A stretch of 64,000 nt of DNA from Melioribacteraceae bacterium. GTDB taxonomy: Bacteria > Bacteroidota > Ignavibacteria > Ignavibacteriales > Melioribacteraceae. Of this stretch, positions 1 through 8,678 are shown piece by piece. A program made the translations under genes and the position numbers. Under the pieces are notes generated by a model, which saw only the letters and a list, made by a program, of their open reading frames with translations, searched no databases and was not told where the DNA came from. The stretch's first letter is position 1; each line of letters opens with the position of its first letter. The stretch lies in assembly GCA_021647785.1 (NCBI GenBank), contig JAKIUC010000003.1, positions 58,985 through 122,984 of the forward strand, written 5' to 3'.

Positions 1-2160
1 TCCACTCTCCTCTTTTTCAATAACTGATGTACCCATCAAAATATTTCCATTCTTAATTATTTCTTCATCTTCATCATATTCACTATTACCATTTGAATCA
101 ATATAGAATCTAAAAGCAGCAGTAGAACGACCAACTTGTAAACGATTGAATCCGTTAACTTCGCTTGAAACTTCATCGTAGGTTAACGAGCCTAATCCAC
201 CAAGCCTAAATCCGCTATTGGCTAGAGAACTATTAACTTGAATATTCTGCAAGTACAAAATCAGTTGCAACTGGAAGGAATTATCTGATGCTATAAAATT
301 TCTTGCATAACTTACTTGCAATCTTGCATCACGTTTTATAGTAGTGGATAGACTTATTGTATAATTATCGAACTTATTATTTTGTGTATCATAATATGAA
401 CGAAAAGTCATTAAGTTTCCTGAAAGATATTTGCTTAATCTAAATATAGAACCGAGGAAATAAGAGAATCCAAAATCGAGGTAGTGTCTGTTAACATCAA
501 TACCACTGCTAACAGATTTTATATAATTGTAATTTAATGATGGGTTAAATCCATCAAGTGAGGCAGAGGTTCCAATTGAATAATCATACAATTCTTGATT
601 ATTATTTTTAGCATAATTGAATGAACCTCTAATATTAATTTGCTTAGAAGGGAACCTAAATGGTATAAAAAAGTTTGCCCCAAAATCATCTTTCAAATTA
701 CTTGGGTTCATATAACCTTTGCTAAGATATCGAGTATATTCAAGACCAAATGAAGTTTGAGAAAAGTAGAGAACATCTGCCGCCAATTTAAGATATGCAT
801 CCGGAGCAATTGTAACATTAAAAAGATACTCTCCCAAAAACCGAGCTGTAGTTGAGTTATAGAAAATATTTTCAGAAATATCATTCTCTAAATAATGATA
901 TCCAACCTCCGTTGTAATCCACTCATTTATTCCGTATGCCCCTTTAATAGTAGCTACTTTACTATTGATATTATTAATAGAGCCATAGTTAATGAAATAA
1001 ATAAATTCATCTGGTCTCAGCAAATAGTATGGTGTTTGGTACAATCTTGTTTGTTCATAATACTCACCACCAGGTCCATAAAACTTCATCTCTAAAAGAG
1101 TAGTTCCATAAGAGAGTGGCATATCAAAATAGAAATCGCCAACCGCATCTGCCGTTGCTACAGCAATTAGTTGACTGCTAATGTATATTTCAACACTCCA
1201 ATTTGCACTTGTTTTTTCATATACTCTCTGCGTTGCATAAGTTTGGCGAGGTTCAACTTGGTCGTTACTAATCTTAATTCCGGTATAGTTAAGAGAATAT
1301 AAACCATTTAATGAAACATCTCCTACTGTAACAGTTCTTAAATATTTATTTTTATCAAATACAAAACGCCATAAAAAATCAATGTTATTAGAATTCGCAT
1401 TGTCAAAATCTATATTTCCTGAAGTACTAATTTCACCATCGCCCCCCAATAGTTCTCCACCTAATTTGAAGTTATAAAACCTATTTAAGGTTTGATTATC
1501 ACCAACACTATATCCAAAATTATAATCAAAAATAGCACCACCTATAATTTTTCGTTCTCGCGGAAATAATAATTCTGGTCTCTCTTCTTCACTCTTTTTT
1601 GAAAAAACATTATATAGTTTTTCTCTTTCCATTCGTTTAAAAATAGGCATCAATTCTTTAGATTGAAGAGAAGCAACTAAATTTCCAAAATCTGTTTTTA
1701 TCCCTAATCCAAATATTTTTTTATAGAAATCTGCATTAAAATAATAATCAAAATCTGTCTTAAGATAATCCACAAACGTGAAATTACTTGATACATCACT
1801 CAAAGTAACTGTATTAGGATTGAACTCAATTTTAAATGTATTTGATTGATTATTTAAGAAACCAGTTATCTTATTATTTTCAATCTCATTAAATATCTCT
1901 AAATTTTCGCAAAATTCCCGGAATGGGAAATAGAATTCATTTTTGTAATAGTAGGAAATAATTGTGGTGTTTACTAAACCTGCATAAGTCATTTTTAGAA
2001 ATATCTCATCGGCGTTTTCGAGATTCTTACTCTCGTTAAATTTAATTTTACCGAGCGAATCTTTTGCAGTTTCAGTTGAATTACTCATATCAATTTGTGC
2101 AACAATACTATTAGCCCAAAAAGTAAATAATATCAGTGAATTTATTAAAAGTATTTTCAA
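1..2160 (-). CDS. Outer-membrane usher protein of a chaperone-usher system (partial, C-terminus beyond window)
   Basis: I translated this frame by hand and it is open for 720 codons from a TTG at 2158-2160 to the left edge, so the protein is cut. An in-frame TAG lies 9 nt upstream and no ATG precedes a good signal peptide (KILLINSLILFTFWANS then AQ), so TTG is the only credible start. Usher-like traits are the segment VEIYISSQLIAVATADAVG followed by FYFDMPLSYGTTLLEMKFYG, which resembles the PapC/FimD 'vElyingql' module, and then many amphipathic beta strands expected of a 24-strand barrel (for example NFIASDNSFQLQLILYLQNI). It should sit in the outer membrane and translocate fibre subunits handed over by the chaperone encoded just upstream. 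No ribosome-binding site is visible, because a MITE-like element abuts the start. The closest usher subfamily is unclear; archaic or CS1-type are possible. Confidence 0.72.
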   Translation of the reverse strand, partial: MKILLINSLILFTFWANSIVAQIDMSNSTETAKDSLGKIKFNESKNLENADEIFLKMTYAGLVNTTIISYYYKNEFYFPFREFCENLEIFNEIENNKITGFLNNQSNTFKIEFNPNTVTLSDVSSNFTFVDYLKTDFDYYFNADFYKKIFGLGIKTDFGNLVASLQSKELMPIFKRMEREKLYNVFSKKSEEERPELLFPRERKIIGGAIFDYNFGYSVGDNQTLNRFYNFKLGGELLGGDGEISTSGNIDFDNANSNNIDFLWRFVFDKNKYLRTVTVGDVSLNGLYSLNYTGIKISNDQVEPRQTYATQRVYEKTSANWSVEIYISSQLIAVATADAVGDFYFDMPLSYGTTLLEMKFYGPGGEYYEQTRLYQTPYYLLRPDEFIYFINYGSINNINSKVATIKGAYGINEWITTEVGYHYLENDISENIFYNSTTARFLGEYLFNVTIAPDAYLKLAADVLYFSQTSFGLEYTRYLSKGYMNPSNLKDDFGANFFIPFRFPSKQINIRGSFNYAKNNNQELYDYSIGTSASLDGFNPSLNYNYIKSVSSGIDVNRHYLDFGFSYFLGSIFRLSKYLSGNLMTFRSYYDTQNNKFDNYTISLSTTIKRDARLQVSYARNFIASDNSFQLQLILYLQNIQVNSSLANSGFRLGGLGSLTYDEVSSEVNGFNRLQVGRSTAAFRFYIDSNGNSEYDEDEEIIKNGNILMGTSVIEKEESG

Positions 2161-2348
2161 AGTGTACTACTGCTAAGTTAAGGTTATTATGTTGTATAAA
2201 AAACCTTCAAGGTTTTTTATACACAAAATGGACTACTGATTAAAATTGACTAAATATATAATAGAAACTTCTTTATTCAAAAACCTTGAAGGTTGGTCAC
2301 ATCGAGATTTTCAATTTATATCCGTCATATTACAATTAACACAACACT
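2161..2348. mobile_element. MITE-like element, copy A (diverged)
   Basis: This non-coding 188-bp stretch begins AGTGT and ends ACACT. Read on the minus strand its right end (GTGTTGTGTTAATTGTAATAT) matches, with few changes, the left end of the better preserved copy at 28161-28331 (GTGTCGTGTCAATATTGTAA). Both copies carry internal AACCTTCAAGGTT/AACCTTGAAGGTT words. Copy A also has a perfect hairpin with 13-bp arms at 2193-2205 and 2211-2223 (loop TTCAA). The right end is flanked by TA; the left end has decayed. No transposase is encoded, so it would be non-autonomous. It sits exactly between the chaperone stop and the usher start. Confidence 0.55.
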
Positions 2349-3174
2349 ACTTTTGTAAGGGGTAATTAAACTCTAACTCTTTCTTATATGTAAACTTATC
2401 AGGCACCATTCTACTCTTGGGTATATCTTCTTTTTCGTTAAAAAGTATTTCAAGTTCAACTCTATATTTCCCTGGTTCCAAATTTTCAAGCGGAAAATCA
2501 ATTCTCTTTTTCATGTCGTAATAAACCTGGATGAAATTCTCATCAACAGCAACAGTATCGCCATATTCATTAAATATGCGTGTAATCATATCTCCAAAAT
2601 ATGCCGAATTACCTTCTCTCTTTATATCCACATACATTTGTAAATTAGTTGAATCACTTTGCAGACTTAAATCTGCTAATTCCAATCCGGTTGTAGCAGT
2701 CTCAACTCTATAAATTACAGTTGTTACTTGATTAAGCACAAATCTTATTTTTGCTGAAATTCCTTCTTCAAGTGTATCAACTGGTAGCGATTTAGGTGTG
2801 GATGAAGTTACCATCCTCGTCCAATATGTTCCTGGTTCTAAATCCCTTTTTGGGCGAACAGTCATCCTAACTATTTGCTTCTGCTCCGGAACTAATATAA
2901 AACTTTTAGGAAATGCTCTAACCCAATTAGCAATTGATGGAAGCGAGTCTGCAGGGTTCTCAATATATTTCATTGTCCCACTTCCTAACGAATCGGTTGT
3001 TGGGTATCCAAAAACAAAAGAGATATTTATTTCATACTCTTCAAGAGATTTATTTTGAACTAAGAATGTTCCAAACCTATCTTTTTTATCCATGTAAACA
3101 ATATATGGCGAAATAATTACTTGGCTATAAATTGTTGATGCTGCAAATAGAATTATCAAAATATACTTTTTCAT
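2347..3174 (-). CDS. PapD-like periplasmic fimbrial chaperone
   Basis: The 275-aa product has a signal peptide (MKKYILIILFAASTIYSQ). Its N-terminal Ig-like domain carries the chaperone pattern: a strand with FLVQNKS, then RAFPKSFILVPEQKQIVRM and LEPGTYWTRM, equivalent to the conserved 'P..f.l.P...Q.vR' segment of PapD/FimC proteins. The family binds unfolded pilin subunits by donor-strand complementation and delivers them to the usher. The second domain (about residues 150-275) is more divergent and the protein is somewhat longer than the usual 230-250 aa. It lies 9 nt after the pilin-like gene and upstream of the usher, the classic order. Its TAG stop appears to be made from a target TA plus the first G of the adjacent MITE-like element, so the original C-terminus may have been slightly different. 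Confidence 0.75.
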   Translation of the reverse strand: MKKYILIILFAASTIYSQVIISPYIVYMDKKDRFGTFLVQNKSLEEYEINISFVFGYPTTDSLGSGTMKYIENPADSLPSIANWVRAFPKSFILVPEQKQIVRMTVRPKRDLEPGTYWTRMVTSSTPKSLPVDTLEEGISAKIRFVLNQVTTVIYRVETATTGLELADLSLQSDSTNLQMYVDIKREGNSAYFGDMITRIFNEYGDTVAVDENFIQVYYDMKKRIDFPLENLEPGKYRVELEILFNEKEDIPKSRMVPDKFTYKKELEFNYPLQK

Positions 3175-3183
3175 TTTTTCCCT

Positions 3184-3657
3184 TTAATAAGCTACAGTTA
3201 AAAGAATGGTACCAGAATAAATACCATACGGTAAATCGGATGTTGTTGTTATTGTACCACCCAACCAGAGATATACATTTCTATAGAACCAAACTCGCCT
3301 TATTTTTAATACTGAATGCGGGTCAAAATTTCTTCTTCCCGATTGACGGTCGTTATATGACCACGATGCCTGAGACTGGTCAAAAGTTATTCGTATTTTG
3401 TTACCTCCATTATTTAATGTGGTAGGTAAAACAAAATTAACTTGTATATTTCGTCTAAACCATTTGGTATGATAAAAAACAAACTTAGCTGCATTAATAT
3501 CAGTATCTCTAATAGTTGACGAATACCCAATAAATACCTCACCAAAATCTAAATCGTTTATTTTAGTGATATAAATATTTTGTGCACTAATGCTTGAAAA
3601 GAATGGAAATAATAGGAATATCAATAATATGGTTTTGAATAGAAATTTATTTTTCAT
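3184..3657 (-). CDS. Secreted pilin-like subunit (SCPU/DUF4402-like)
   Basis: I place the start at 3657 because residues from there form a clear signal peptide (MKNKFLFKTILLIFLLFPFF, then SSISAQ); an in-frame ATG 12 codons upstream would only add a hydrophilic leader. The mature protein of about 130 aa is all-beta in appearance. It starts with a motif like 'dldFGevfig' and ends with LPYGIYSGTILLTVAY, closely resembling the last strands of spore-coat-U and DUF4402 pilin domains ('paGtYtdtvtvtvsy'). It sits directly upstream of a PapD-like chaperone, so it is probably the fibre subunit or a minor/tip subunit. Family assignment is by motif only. An unusual Arg/Trp-rich middle (WFRRNI, RRVWFYRNVYLW) distinguishes it. 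Confidence 0.6.
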   Translation of the reverse strand: MKNKFLFKTILLIFLLFPFFSSISAQNIYITKINDLDFGEVFIGYSSTIRDTDINAAKFVFYHTKWFRRNIQVNFVLPTTLNNGGNKIRITFDQSQASWSYNDRQSGRRNFDPHSVLKIRRVWFYRNVYLWLGGTITTTSDLPYGIYSGTILLTVAY

Positions 3658-3763
3658 GGGTTGAAAATTATCGATTTTTTTGGGAATTAACAATTTAATT
3701 GTATTGATACAGCAATGTACTAATCAGTTGGATACTTATTAAAAGTAGCCCCAACTGATTGCC

Positions 3764-6700
3764 TCAGAAGATATTATTTAGAACTGACTCTAATTTATCA
3801 CGTAGAATTGGTTTAGATATAAAATCTGTAAAACCAGCAGTGATAAATCGCTCTCTATCGCCAGGAAGCACATAAGCTGTAACCGCAACTATTGGTACAT
3901 CTTTATGGCTTTCCATTTTTTGAATTGCCCGCAAGGCATCCAATCCGTTGTACTCCCCTTGCAAATTTATATCCATAATTATAAAATCGTAAACTCTTGA
4001 TTGTAAAAGTGGTATTGCCTTTTCAAAACTATTTGCAAACTCAATTGTTTTAAGTCCCTTCATCTGAACCTTAAAGAGAATTTGTGAATCTATTTGGTCT
4101 TCCACATAAAGACATGAAAGATTTTCAAAATTAACTTCTTTATCTTCAACTATAGCTTCAGTATCCTTAGTCACTTCTTCTTTTTCTTCTTCCACCGCAG
4201 AGGTAGGAACACCCTCAGCTAATGGAACTTCAGTAACCGGCTGAACATTCTGCTGCGAATTGGATTGAGTATTTACATTTACTTGTACTGTAAAAGGTTC
4301 AGTTGGTTTAGTTGATTCATCAACTTTTGTTTGCTCGTCAGTATTTACTTCCTCTACTTTAACCTCCGAAGGTTCAATAGTAGGCTCAACTTTAGTTTCA
4401 GTTTTAACTGGAGTAGTTGGTGTTTTATCTTCTTCTATAATTGCTGGTTCCTCAATCACTTGTGGAGTTGCAGCTTTTTTATCATCAAACCTTATCGGAA
4501 ATGTAAAACCAAATTCTGTTGGTTCGCCATATTTATTTATTGCACCTTTACTCTCACTAATTAAATGGGATACTTTAATAGCAAAGCGTAACATAAATCT
4601 GGATATTCCGTACTTATGTCTTATAGTGTTTTCATCTGCTCTAAATATTTCTTGTAAATTTTCAAGCAATTCTTTCGAGATTGAATTCCTATCATCCTTA
4701 ACAGAAATAACACAATGCCCAGGGTCAGTCTGATAAGCTGAAAGATATATTTTCTCATTCTTTGTAGCTCGCATTGCAAACTCGATTAGAAGAGAAATTA
4801 GTGATTGTAATTTTGATTTATCCGTTTCAAATTTTAACGATGACGAAATTTTTCCGTAAGAGAATTCTTTTTCAAGATTTGATGAAACCTTTGCTATATC
4901 ATTCTCTATCTGGTCAATTAGCTCAACAAAATGAACACTTGTAGGATTTAGTTTAACATGATCTTTTTCAAGTTCAGTATATTGAATTGCATTATCCATT
5001 AACTGCAAAAGCGTACGCTGGTTTTGTTTAATAATTTCAACAGATTCCTTTTGGTCGTCTGTTAGCTCTTCTACACTATCTGCGAGGTCTTGTGCAAATC
5101 CTATTATAACATTTACCGGTGTTAAGAGTTCGTGGAACAGATGGCTCAAAAACTCCGGGTCTAACGAGTTTTTCTTATTCTGTAATGGACCACTCTCTTT
5201 AATAATTTCCTTTTTAATAATTGTTTTTACAACAACTTCTTTTTCAAGTGAAATTACAATTAAAATTAACTCTACATTACTATTACCGCCAAATATTGGG
5301 GTAGATACAATGTGAGCTGCAATAGCTTTATTATCAGCTTTTTTAATATCACAGCTTAAATCAACTACCTCAGGTGCTGCACTATGAAAAATATTCGTAT
5401 TTATTTTCGCTCTAAATTCATCTGTAACTAATGTTAAAAATGGTCTATCATCTAAATCGGCTTTATCATAACCAAGAACTTTTGATGTGCTTTTGCTCAC
5501 TTTTTTGATAAAACCATCTGCGTCTGTTATAATAATTAAATCGGTAGAATTATCAAGAACAGACTGGAATTGACTCGATAATCTATCACTTTCCAAACTA
5601 TGCGAAATATCTTTAACAATAATAAAATGTGCACGCTCTTCGTTAAACTCAATCCCAGACTTACTGATTTCAACTTTTATATTAGAACCATCTTTCTTTT
5701 TCTGTCTCCAAGGTCCAGTAAATCCACGTTCAATTGTATTCCGTGAAGCAGAATCAACAAGTGTTTGGATATCTTCAGGAGCATACAAATCAGTTAAATC
5801 CATTCCGAGAAATTCATCTTCTCTATAACCATAAAATTTTAATGCCGCTTCATTTACTTTTAGAAATTTTAGATTATCAACGCTATAAATAAACATTGGG
5901 TCCGGACTTGTGTACATAACCATATCGAATGTTTTACTACTTGCCTCTGCCTTAGTATGCTTTTCTATAACTTTGTTAAATGAAAAATAGTATCCCTTGC
6001 TCGGATCATTATTAATCTCTTGGAATTCAAAACCATATTCTGCTTTCGCAATTCTGATATTGCTCGGAGTTGTACTCAAAAGTAATTTTGAGAAATCGAC
6101 ATTAAAAATTGATTGTAAACTTTTATTCATTATAGAAGTTGGATTAAGTTTGAACTCCTTATAAAATTTATTTGAAAACTGCTGCACTAAAAAATTACTT
6201 GAAACTTGAATAACAACAGCAGGAATTTCTTCAATATTTACTGAGCCACTTTGTACTGAATCTTCTGACAATAAATTTTCCAATTTAAATGCCTTCTGTT
6301 TAAAACCAATGATAGCAACTACATTACCATCAATATCTCTAATTGGAAATTCTACAGTTTGTATTAAATCACCAACACTATCATTAGAATATACTTCATA
6401 CAAAACAGAATTTGAAGTTGTAACAATGTAATTTGTAATATTCTTAACTAATTGATATTCCTTCTCAGAATATATTTCAGAAAGTGTTTTCCCTTCTACT
6501 TCAGATGTTTTTCGTTTTAGAGCATCTGCAAAGTTAGTATTTACAATAATTATCTTTTCATTTGCATCTTTAATCCAAAATTCAAAACCAAGTTGGTCAA
6601 TTTTTCTTTTAAACTTCTGACGCCCAATAAATGTAAATGGATAAGCCTGCTTTACCGATTCGAGTATATCAAGAATAGATTTGTCTTCAATAAATTCATA

Positions 6701-6784
6701 TACTTCATCTATATTTATTTGCAGATGTGTCACAGAGTTTTCACTTCCGTTTTGCGATTGCTTTTCTTTTTTATCTTTTTCCAT
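3764..6784 (-). CDS. Cytoplasmic hybrid histidine kinase with several PAS domains and C-terminal receiver
   Basis: The 1006-aa protein has no membrane segment. About residues 50-165, 185-275, 285-395 and 405-515 look like PAS domains; the third is the clearest (YSVDNLKFLKVNEAALKFYG ... REDEFLGMDL). A HisKA helix follows with the H-box FLSHLFHELLTPVNVIIGFA (His near 551). The ATPase region is degenerate: the N-box Asn is absent (SLLIEFAMRA) and the G1 'DxGxG' reads DDRNSI. A Pro/Thr/Glu-rich linker of about 110 residues leads to a receiver domain with acidic YVEDQ, the phosphoacceptor in IIMDINLQGEYNGLDA (near 935) and the conserved Lys in FISKP. It follows the FN3 lipoprotein gene by 16 nt and probably belongs to the polysaccharide operon as its sensor. 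It may act more as a phosphatase, scaffold or phospho-receiver than as an active kinase. Confidence 0.8.
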   Translation of the reverse strand: MEKDKKEKQSQNGSENSVTHLQINIDEVYEFIEDKSILDILESVKQAYPFTFIGRQKFKRKIDQLGFEFWIKDANEKIIIVNTNFADALKRKTSEVEGKTLSEIYSEKEYQLVKNITNYIVTTSNSVLYEVYSNDSVGDLIQTVEFPIRDIDGNVVAIIGFKQKAFKLENLLSEDSVQSGSVNIEEIPAVVIQVSSNFLVQQFSNKFYKEFKLNPTSIMNKSLQSIFNVDFSKLLLSTTPSNIRIAKAEYGFEFQEINNDPSKGYYFSFNKVIEKHTKAEASSKTFDMVMYTSPDPMFIYSVDNLKFLKVNEAALKFYGYREDEFLGMDLTDLYAPEDIQTLVDSASRNTIERGFTGPWRQKKKDGSNIKVEISKSGIEFNEERAHFIIVKDISHSLESDRLSSQFQSVLDNSTDLIIITDADGFIKKVSKSTSKVLGYDKADLDDRPFLTLVTDEFRAKINTNIFHSAAPEVVDLSCDIKKADNKAIAAHIVSTPIFGGNSNVELILIVISLEKEVVVKTIIKKEIIKESGPLQNKKNSLDPEFLSHLFHELLTPVNVIIGFAQDLADSVEELTDDQKESVEIIKQNQRTLLQLMDNAIQYTELEKDHVKLNPTSVHFVELIDQIENDIAKVSSNLEKEFSYGKISSSLKFETDKSKLQSLISLLIEFAMRATKNEKIYLSAYQTDPGHCVISVKDDRNSISKELLENLQEIFRADENTIRHKYGISRFMLRFAIKVSHLISESKGAINKYGEPTEFGFTFPIRFDDKKAATPQVIEEPAIIEEDKTPTTPVKTETKVEPTIEPSEVKVEEVNTDEQTKVDESTKPTEPFTVQVNVNTQSNSQQNVQPVTEVPLAEGVPTSAVEEEKEEVTKDTEAIVEDKEVNFENLSCLYVEDQIDSQILFKVQMKGLKTIEFANSFEKAIPLLQSRVYDFIIMDINLQGEYNGLDALRAIQKMESHKDVPIVAVTAYVLPGDRERFITAGFTDFISKPILRDKLESVLNNIF

Positions 6785-6800
6785 AATAATTACCTTACCA

Positions 6801-8663
6801 TTAAGGTATATATACTGTTAGTTCGTTACTATATTCAGAATCCCCTTGAGAATATTTTGTCTTTAATCTATAGAACAATGTCATATTATTTGTTAAGCCA
6901 GAGTTATCTGTCCAAGTTGTAGTTCCAGGAGCTAAGCGTTTTACTTCCGAAAAATTAATTTCAGTTGCAAGTTTACGTTCTACAATTATTTGTAACTCAT
7001 CAGAAGCATTATTAGTCCAATTAATCTGAACATTAGTTCCGGAGACAATTGCATAAGTAAGATTTGAAGGTGCAGGAGTATTACCACCATTTCCTTCTTC
7101 AGTATTTATTTCATTAGAAAACTCTGAAAAAACTGGATTTCTAAAAGCTCTAACTTTGTAATAATATACTACTCCGAGATTTACAGTATCATTAAATGCT
7201 ATTGTATTTGGAAGGAGTGTTTTGTAGTGAATATATGTTCCAGTATTTCCAGCTTTTCTCCAAAGTTCAAAACCTTCTTCATCATCAGAATTATCTTCCC
7301 ACCATAAACTATAATTAGTATTGCTAAATTCAATAATCTGTAAATTAGTTGGTGCATTAGGAGGTGCATCATAAATAAATACCGTATCTTCATTAGAATA
7401 TTGAGTGTTAAACCCTTCAGTGGTTGAGAAGCGTGCTCTGTAATAATATAGCTGGTTTATGTTAATATTTGAATCGTAAAAAATATTTTCGTCTGCTTTA
7501 GTTACACCAACAACTTCATACTTTCCATTTATTGCATCTTTACGTTCAACAATAGTTCCAGTCTCAAAAAATGTATTATCTTGCCAAGTAACTTCTACAT
7601 TATTATTAAGTGGTACATAGGTTGCTGTTAAAAATTGAGGAGGTATAATATCCTGCCCATAAGTTGCAACATTCACAACATTAGACCAAGCAGATAATGT
7701 GGATGGACTTTTATATGAGGCAATTCTATATTTATAGGTGGTCAATGGATATAAATCATTATCAAAAAATTCTACCGTATTTCTTGGAAGTACAGCGAGT
7801 CTTTCAAAATTTCCATTTGCAGGGTTTGTACGTTCAAGTATAAATCCATCTTCAGTGCTAGAATTATCTACCCAAGTTAGTTGAATGGTTGAAGCTCCAA
7901 GTGCCTCACCAATAAGATTTGAAGGTGAATCGCCACCAGCAGCACCGCTGGAATAAACAATATTACTAAATTTTGAACTTCCAAATCCGTTAGCAGCTCT
8001 AACTTGGTAACCGTAATTTATGTAGTCGGAAGTTACAACATCATTTGTACTAATAGTATTTGCCTGCAAAGTTTGTATTAAAGCAAATGTGTTGTTAAGC
8101 CCATCCTGTCTCCAAATTTCATAATTAATTTCGTTTGATGCTAAATCGTCCCAAAATAGATTAAAAGATTTTTCAGAAGTTCTTGTTAATGTTAAACCAT
8201 TTGGCTGCACCGGTCTGCGATCAATATAAACGCTATCTATTAAAGCAGTTTCACCAAAATCACCATCTTCGTTAACCACAGTCATAGCATAGCTTATATC
8301 ACTTGGCCAGTTATAAGGATCAATGCCTAATTTTTTTTCTAAAGAATCAGTGCTAAAAAATAAGTATGGATTTGAGCCATCAGGGTTTTGATTAAAACTT
8401 TGAACAAATTCTCCATTAACAAAAAGGTTGTACTGCTTTAGACCAGGACCATCGTTATAATCTGCAGCTTGGTAAATTATTGGAGAGAAGCCCATATAAA
8501 TTGAATCGCCTGCAACAGGTGAAAGTATATTGATAACTGGTTTAATGGTAGGGTTATCGCCACCATCGCCACCCTTATATGGGTTTTCAACAGATTGCAC
8601 ACAACTTGCTAGTATAAAAGCAATCAGTATAATTACAACATATTTTACGTTTTGGTTATTCAC
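6801..8663 (-). CDS. Lipoprotein with tandem fibronectin type III domains
   Basis: The 620-aa product starts with a lipoprotein signal (VVIILIAFILASC, acylated Cys near 21) and a short Gly/Asp-rich tether. After an N-terminal Ig-like segment there are about five FN3 repeats of 90-95 residues. Each has the typical 'ptnLtl...sv.l.WdDns..E.gfei.R......f' beginning and a 'Y.YrV.a.n...ss.yS' end, for example DNSSTEDGFILERT, DNSDDEEGFELWRK and NNASDELQIIVERK. No catalytic domain is visible. It is most likely an envelope-anchored surface or periplasmic adhesion/scaffold protein. It lies 15 nt after the deacetylase-like gene and 16 nt before the hybrid kinase gene, so it is probably co-expressed with the synthase operon. 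It lacks a T9SS tail. Confidence 0.75.
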   Translation of the reverse strand: MNNQNVKYVVIILIAFILASCVQSVENPYKGGDGGDNPTIKPVINILSPVAGDSIYMGFSPIIYQAADYNDGPGLKQYNLFVNGEFVQSFNQNPDGSNPYLFFSTDSLEKKLGIDPYNWPSDISYAMTVVNEDGDFGETALIDSVYIDRRPVQPNGLTLTRTSEKSFNLFWDDLASNEINYEIWRQDGLNNTFALIQTLQANTISTNDVVTSDYINYGYQVRAANGFGSSKFSNIVYSSGAAGGDSPSNLIGEALGASTIQLTWVDNSSTEDGFILERTNPANGNFERLAVLPRNTVEFFDNDLYPLTTYKYRIASYKSPSTLSAWSNVVNVATYGQDIIPPQFLTATYVPLNNNVEVTWQDNTFFETGTIVERKDAINGKYEVVGVTKADENIFYDSNININQLYYYRARFSTTEGFNTQYSNEDTVFIYDAPPNAPTNLQIIEFSNTNYSLWWEDNSDDEEGFELWRKAGNTGTYIHYKTLLPNTIAFNDTVNLGVVYYYKVRAFRNPVFSEFSNEINTEEGNGGNTPAPSNLTYAIVSGTNVQINWTNNASDELQIIVERKLATEINFSEVKRLAPGTTTWTDNSGLTNNMTLFYRLKTKYSQGDSEYSNELTVYIP

Positions 8664-8678
8664 TGGTCTCTCTTTTTA

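Noticed and set aside
2531..3425. Several plus-strand frames opposite the chaperone and pilin genes
   Set aside because: They are mirror frames of well supported genes and have no start signals or recognisable domains.
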